From positions 2,312,416 to 2,376,415 of the forward strand of contig QAOA01001300.1 of NCBI GenBank assembly GCA_003255065.1: a stretch of DNA of 64,000 nt, written 5' to 3'. Shown piece after piece: positions 58,601-64,000 of the stretch. The position numbers were made by a program, and so were the translations under genes. This stretch comes from Cercis canadensis (lineage: Eukaryota; Streptophyta; Magnoliopsida; Fabales; Fabaceae). Within the stretch, counting starts at the first letter, position 1; every line of letters starts with the position of its first letter. A model generated the notes under the pieces. The model was not told the DNA's origin, did no database searches, and worked only from the letters and a program-made list of their open reading frames with translations.

Positions 58601-61600
58601 TGAATATGATGGATATATTTCATGTAGACCAACACGAAATGTTCAATATGTACAAATTTGACTCCTCTATAGTACTTTGCAGAGAAAGATTCATGACCTA
58701 GCCAGTAATGCTCCATTGCGTGATCATTATGATAATATCAACCTGTGAATTACATTTAAATATTTGGAAATCCTACCCTTGATTTTTCCATCAAATGCTA
58801 TAAAGGTGCAATTTTAGGAACCAGAACCAACTATTATTGGCAACAATTAGGTAATTTATAACGCTGTTAATGGCAAAGGTATTATCAAATCAACTACAAG
58901 CATAGTTAGTAATATACGGGACCAGCAAATATACGGTAATCTCTACCTATGAGTATACAATTTTCCTTTCCAAAAACAGGCTCAAAAATACGGTATGTAA
59001 TACGGATTTAAAATACATAAGGATGAAAGAATATTCAAGTATCTAACTTTTACAGTTGAAAAAATGTAATTAAAACTACGGATAATTTTTAAATATTTTT
59101 AGTGCTATTAAATATTAGTAATTGTTTTTATTCTTTGTGAAAAGAAAAGGTTAAATATATTAAAAAAAAAATTATTGAATAGATGAAATATATGATACTA
59201 ACAAATAAAATAAATACCGCACAACTCTATAAACTAAACTAATAATTGCATTTCCCCTAAGCAAAAACTACTTATCACATCTACAAAAATTATATTTGAA
59301 ACAACCATTTAGACCTTTAATGATTGTAAATTTTATATATCCTTTTGTTAACTATGCTTAAGAAAATTGTGTACAAAAGTTTTTATATTTCAAGACAGCT
59401 ATTAACAAAATATTATAGGTGTAATCAACTTCTTTAAAATTATCATCTTTAATTTTTTTGTTAATATCTGATGTCTAATTTAATACTAGAAAGCATGAAT
59501 AAAATATACATGAAGAGATACTGAGATAGCTAAAACATACTACAGAAGAAAGTGAATTGATTATATAAATTTTATACTTCAGTTTTGAATTTTAATATAG
59601 TTTTTTTTTTTTTTCTAATCTTCCGGTTCTTTAGTAACTCAATTATAAAAAAGGAGTGCTTACTTAAAAACAATTACCAAAGAAAAACGGTGACTAGAAA
59701 ATAGAGAACAGCCTATTATATGCACCTGTATGGACTTTGAAAGTCAACGTAAAGAACTGATGGAACTTTAAAATTTGTGCATGTGGTGCATGGCACCGCA
59801 TCTTCAACTTTAAAAAATACACAGAACCGTTTATTTAGCAGAATTACAGAGAGAATGGAAAAAAATGCATATAATACTGTCTCTTTGGTATTGAGATGCA
59901 GGACGGAAGTCTTTTTCAAATTGAGGAATGGGCCATAATGTATGCAAATGATAAGCATACAAACCAACTATGACTACAAGAACAAACAGGATATTGATCA
60001 AGTAGGCAGTTTCCATAAATTTCAGCCACAAAAGGAAGACCACAACATCAATGGACAACAACACGATATTGAAGAATGTTAAACAAGGCTGTTCATTAAT
60101 TAAAAAAATAGACCTGTTAATTACAATCATTTGCGACAAAAGTGCCACCTTACTCTCTCAAGTAAAAGGTGCATTTTGAGCAACCAGATCCACCTACTAT
60201 TGGCAACAATTAGGTAAAAGAAAATATGTTATAGAATCAATTAAACAAACAAACAAGTCATCGATGAAGAAAATAGTTTCCTGAAATTTCAGTCAGAAAA
60301 GGAAGACATGGAACATCAATGAACAAAACCATGATATGGAGGAACATTAAACAAGGCTGTTCATAATGTTATATGACTACAAGCTCATGGTATTGGACAT
60401 ACCTGTGCGTATATCAACAGAAGCAAGGTCACCAGACCCATTCCCTATATAGATTGAATAGCCATCTATATCCTCAGCCACTGCTTTAATGGGCGTCTCA
60501 CGAAAATCAAATGAGAGAACAGGCCTTCGTTGAGCAGAGATGTCATAAACNTTATATGACTACGAGCTCATGGTATTGGACATACCTGTGCGTATATCAA
60601 CAGAAGCAAGGTCACCAGACCCATTCCCTATATAGATTGAATAGCCATCTATATCCTCAGCCACTGCTTTAATGGGCGTCTCACGAAAATCAAATGAGAG
60701 AACAGGCCTTCGTTGAGCAGAGATGTCATAAACGCAAACCTGTTGGAAAGACCCAGGATTACAAATGGCAGAGTGGTGAGGATTTAAAATTAAGTAGAGG
60801 TACTAGAGAGTAAATAATAGAAACAAAGACTTCTTCCTTCTTTGAATTGGGAAGTTATTTAACAAATACATCTGCAATATGAAACCTTAATTGCTCACTT
60901 CACCTTTGTTCATAAAAGGGAAAGGAATCTCGTTTAGCTAAAATGTCATTCACCAGACGTTTCTTTCTCGAGAACATGAAAAATGTCAATGATAGGAAAA
61001 AGATTAATGTTATAAAAGGCATTAATTAATAGCATTAACATTTATAATGTCAATATATGAAATAAATGCTTCCTTATGAATTATAAATTTATGATGTCAA
61101 GGATCAAATTTATCTCTGAGTAATACATTAGTACACATAACTATGCATAACAAATAAAATACTCCCACATAAATTGTCTACACATGTGAAAGTTTAAGCA
61201 TACATTGTTCAATAACATTAACATAAAAAATGACAAATTTTCTACAAGTGTTACTGGAGTATACACATCCAAAGTCTGTTTATAAATGTTTAAAATTACC
61301 TGATGGTTGTTGGTGCCAGCAACAAATTTACAATTATCATCTTTGCTTAGAAACGTAGCAGACGTAAACCAGGTAGGGGTAAAAATACCAAGACTGTTCT
61401 TAGGAGGTTGCATAGGACAAAGCATTAAGGTAGCAGAAAGATCATGCATGTATGAGAACCTAAGTTTACTATGGTCAGAGAATAAACTGGTAGAAGAACT
61501 TGTAATTATGAAAATAATGAAACTGAGGGATGAAGTAAAGACTCACTGGTTTGGCACTCCAGATCTTAGTGCAATTGTCAATATCCCAAAAGTTAACTTC

Positions 61601-62985
61601 AACGCCCTTCCTAAGTGGCATATAAAGGACATGGTCATAATTACTCAGGTCAGAAATCTATAAAATAACATGACAGATGTTCCTTTTTTCAACTCCCTAT
61701 TTGAGTTATACAGTTGGGTGGTGTTTGTAGAAATACTTGAGGCAGGGAATTCCCTAGTCTGTTCTTTTCTGTCTGCTGTATGCCTTTCATTGTTGCATAG
61801 TCTTTTGGATACAAAGTTTTACACTTAGGAGAGTCCAGTATTTCTTAAAAAGGCTACTCTTAAGAAGAAACTCATGTAAAAGAAAACTTTTGATTTGTTT
61901 TTGCTTCTTCACAATCATTAAACAATGCAACTCGTTAGAAAGTTGGTTAAAGAAATTAAATGCAGTATATTTTGAAGTAGATCATTATTCCAAATATCTT
62001 AATTGTCTCTGAATAACGCCTATTAGTATGTTAGTAAGGGCATTTAATCTTTTATACTAGAACTCTGTATTCTCCCTTTTATGCATATATATGATACACT
62101 AATCCCTAATTGGGGGTTACAGCTTCTAAAACCTTTCTATCAATTTCTCTCTTCTCTAACAATGCCCATTCCTCATATCCCCAACATCATATGGACATTA
62201 AAGCATCCCTCTAAGATCAAAGTTTTTATTTTTTCTTCAGCACTTACTAGGATTAACACAAATAAATAGTAGCAATTGTGGAGACTACATAGACTTTATT
62301 TGATTTCGCATGAGTTGATGGCACAGTGTTTAGAGCAAGCTTGAAATTTTGATAAGCAGTAAATTTTCCCATTAAGTTTGCATATTGCAAGACCCTCCAC
62401 AGATTCATTACGCAGGTCCCAAAAATGGGAATGTCAGTGTAAGCCTAAAGCTGGATGCTAGGATTTCAAGAAGTTGACTGGCATTTATTGGAGGAAAGAA
62501 TTGTCTTCCAGATATAGATAAGATTTCTACTAATAGTTCTTTTAGGAGACTATCCTTTGCTGATCTTTGACGAGATCAGAACACTCCACTTTTTTTATGC
62601 CCTTTTAATTCTCTTGCTTTGCCATGTTAGGGAACTTATTGTATCCTCTCTTTTCAATTAACAAAAATCTTTTTGGTCAAAGATAAATAAGTAAATACCT
62701 AACTTATTTGACAGTTCAGTACTAATTTGAATTCAATGTAACTTTCAAGATTCTATGCCATACTTATGCAAATTGTAAACACTCACCCTCCAAATAAAGC
62801 ATACTTCTCGCTTCCATCAACGTTGCAACATATTATGCTACCACCAGCACATACATCCCATGTTCTTGAAGAACCAATACAGGCAGATTCTGTAGATGAA
62901 CTGCTTACTTCAATGGACTTTATGCTTGCATTTCCTTTGGTAGTGCATGTAAGTAAAGTACAGGACCTAGCAACAGACACTACAT
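55655..62985 (-). CDS. WDR74: WDR74/Nsa1-like WD40 protein, 3' eight exons (5' end missing)
   Basis: Exons in transcription order: 62985-62787, 61610-61547, 61398-61300, 60739-60586, 57610-57521, 57154-57099, 56768-56711, 55863-55655. They sum to 929 bases, stay in phase throughout and end at TAG 55657-55655 (about 308 residues visible). Landmarks: RSCTLLTCTTKG, FGGKGVEVNFWDIDNCTKIW, NSLGIFTPTWFTSATFLSKD, VYDISAQRRPVLSFDFRET, DGYSIYIGNGSGDLASVDIR, KCSGSIRSIARHPELPVIAS, GLDSYLRFWDTKTRQLLSA, and a Lys-rich tail (KSKKNKEHKKSKG) that looks like a nuclear/nucleolar signal. WDR74 (yeast Nsa1) is a nucleolar 60S pre-ribosome factor. All junctions are GT-AG except one weak acceptor (exon 3). The first exon (roughly 110 residues in relatives) is not in the window. 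Open frames on the opposite strand at 55664-55927 are shadows. Confidence 0.9.
57616..57640. repeat. A25 homopolymer (T25 tract before WDR74 exon 5)
   Basis: 25 consecutive A on the plus strand. On the gene strand it is a pure T tract ending a few bases before the acceptor TTCACAG. Confidence 0.85.
57650..60368 (-). other. WDR74 intron 4 (about 2.8 kb), no gene inside
   Basis: Contains short repeats: a block near 60000-60090 is repeated with divergence near 60275-60362 (both end AAACAAGGCTGTTCAT), and ATTGGCAACAATTAGGTAA occurs near 58837 and 60197. AT-rich, with no open frame of recognisable type. Confidence 0.5.
60369..60733. repeat. 182 bp direct duplication around single N (60551)
   Basis: 60369-60550 equals 60552-60733 except for one base (CTACAAGCTC vs CTACGAGCTC). 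It doubles most of WDR74 exon 4. The left copy (exon part 60403-60550) stops before the splice acceptor. Unmerged contig overlap, not exon duplication. Confidence 0.9.
62080..62665 (+). pseudogene. LINE zf-RVT relic in WDR74 intron 1-2, antisense
   Basis: The plus strand reads IPNIIWTLKHPSKIKVFIFS then ALTRINTNK, the plant LINE motif IWK-K-PSKVKFFIW---RINTND. The downstream AT-rich stretch to about 62665 may be the rest of a LINE 3' end. It lies in the intron between 61610 and 62787, opposite to the gene. Confidence 0.5.
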
Positions 62986-63585
62986 CTGAATAAATTTGGA
63001 AGCTGAACACAAACAGAGAATCATGTAGCTTCTATGAGGCATGGTGACATACACACAAGCACAGACACATTCATAAGAGCATATTGCAAGCAATTAATAT
63101 ATCTCAAACATTACAGCCAACAACTCATTGACTTCAGAATGTGAAGACAAAAGTCGTCATTGTTCATGAATTTCAGAAAACATGTGTGTCAAAGTCTGTA
63201 GCATAACATTCCAGCAAAGATTGCATGAGGCTGAAGCATCAGGCACAAAACCTTCACATAGAATAAACATACAGACATAAGGCAGACTTCTATTGAATAC
63301 TAAAATTCTATATATATACATTGAGACAACCTAATTATTGAATCATCCAAAAGTTGCAGATCAATCAAAATATAGTAACAATTTTCAAGTCTATTTATAT
63401 ATAAAAGAGCCTTATAACAATGCTCAAGCCATGTGATATAAAAAGGACTATTCAAATATTCACTGCTCTGATTCCATTACACAAGATTTTTTCCTCCCCA
63501 AATTCTTGACACAAATGAAACACAAGATTGTGAAAATCAATTATCAAGAAGAATTACTCGTGAGACTTAGAACTGAAAAGCAATC
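62986..63585. other. No exon seen; intron or 5' flank of WDR74-like gene
   Basis: No reading frame matching the expected N-terminal part of WDR74 was found on the minus strand here. Confidence 0.35.
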
Positions 63586-64000
63586 TGTTAGAACTCCAGA
63601 AAACTAATTAGCAATTCCAGAGAAGATAACCACAGAATAGAATAAAAGACTCAGGAGTATTATTCAAATTCAAAGGTTTCCTACAATGGCCCAGAGCAAA
63701 GCTCCTCAGAGAATCTATTCTCTGCCTGAATCTAACAATAAAAATATCCCCCCTTCCTCTCAGAATCCACCCCCTATATAACTACCAGAACACGTGAGTA
63801 TCCCCTCTCTTTCCTCTAACCAACTGCCAGCTTGATGAGCTGCCGAGGCTCCTCAAATTAATTAAGTTTAAGGTCGGTTCCTAAGCTATTTGCAGCAAAG
63901 GGCAGCCCTAAGTCGAACCTAAGGATTGTNCTCCATATTCTGGGCTTTGTCTCTTGCTGAATATGCATGGGACTAATACCTGAACTTTGGACTCTATCAT
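63586..64000 (-). mobile_element. LTR start, minus orientation (runs past window end)
   Basis: TGTTAGAACTCCAGAAAACT begins a block with, on the minus strand, TTATATAGGGGG near 63777 (TATA-like) and a GC-richer body, and on that strand ends GAGTTCTAACA. The pattern fits a retrotransposon LTR. No primer-binding site is visible to its left, so it would be a 3' or solo LTR. A single N lies at 63930, with no duplicate visible around it. Confidence 0.4.

Noticed and set aside
60403..60739. Duplicated WD40 exon in the WDR74-like gene
   Set aside because: The left copy stops at the N before its splice acceptor and differs by one base. It is a contig overlap.
61460..61663. Plus-strand open frame at 61307-61663
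   Set aside because: It covers two exons of the minus-strand WD40 gene in reverse and has no recognisable domain.

Overview
This is a transposon-rich stretch of nuclear DNA from a flowering plant, almost certainly a eudicot. It is AT-rich, and it contains a spliced gene with GT-AG introns, fragments of two plant gene families (a GH10 xylanase and a plant-mobile-domain protein), and Ty3/gypsy, Ty1/copia, LINE and SINE-like elements nested in one another. The style and families would fit grapevine (Vitis), but that is an inference; nothing in the sequence proves the species. No bacterial, organellar, CRISPR, rRNA or tRNA feature was seen.

Layout. 1-4989: a partial long LTR inserted in the gag of a minus-strand gypsy element (G1), followed by its leader, primer-binding site and 2.0 kb LTR. 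4990-8846: no convincing gene, only repeat relics. 8847-15183: a decayed GH10 endo-xylanase gene on the minus strand, split by a gypsy solo LTR (9143-14223). 16123-18930: a truncated LTR of the same gypsy family, itself cut by a SIRE-type copia 3' end. 19030-29475: a degenerate plus-strand LINE carrying a complete 5.6 kb gypsy element (21386-27014, TSD TAAAT), a 357 bp solo LTR, an LTR relic and a copia gag fragment. 29475-32100: mostly AT-rich DNA with one SINE-like insertion. 32107-49996: a second gypsy relic (G2) whose gag is interrupted by a 1277 bp solo LTR (TSD TGGTG) and by a Ty1/copia element (TSD TCTGT) that appears twice, with a gap between the copies. 50070-54905: a LINE endonuclease relic, a broken plant-mobile-domain gene, an AT-rich tandem repeat and an unusual array of short near-palindromes. 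55655-62985: the only gene that looks functional, the 3' eight exons of a WDR74/Nsa1-like WD40 ribosome-biogenesis protein on the minus strand. Its first exon or exons lie outside the window or were not found. Another LTR starts at 63586.

Assembly warning. Ten runs of N occur. At nine of them the sequence ending at the N is repeated, nearly identically, starting just after it. This is the signature of overlapping contig ends (probably two haplotypes) that were not merged. The duplicated WDR74 exon, the doubled integrase segment and very likely the second copia copy are products of this and should not be read as biological duplications without checking.

The only intact biology is the WDR74-like gene. 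The rest is a record of insertions into older insertions, with four LTRs of one long-LTR gypsy family in the same orientation, two of them carrying a conserved 191 bp tandem repeat.
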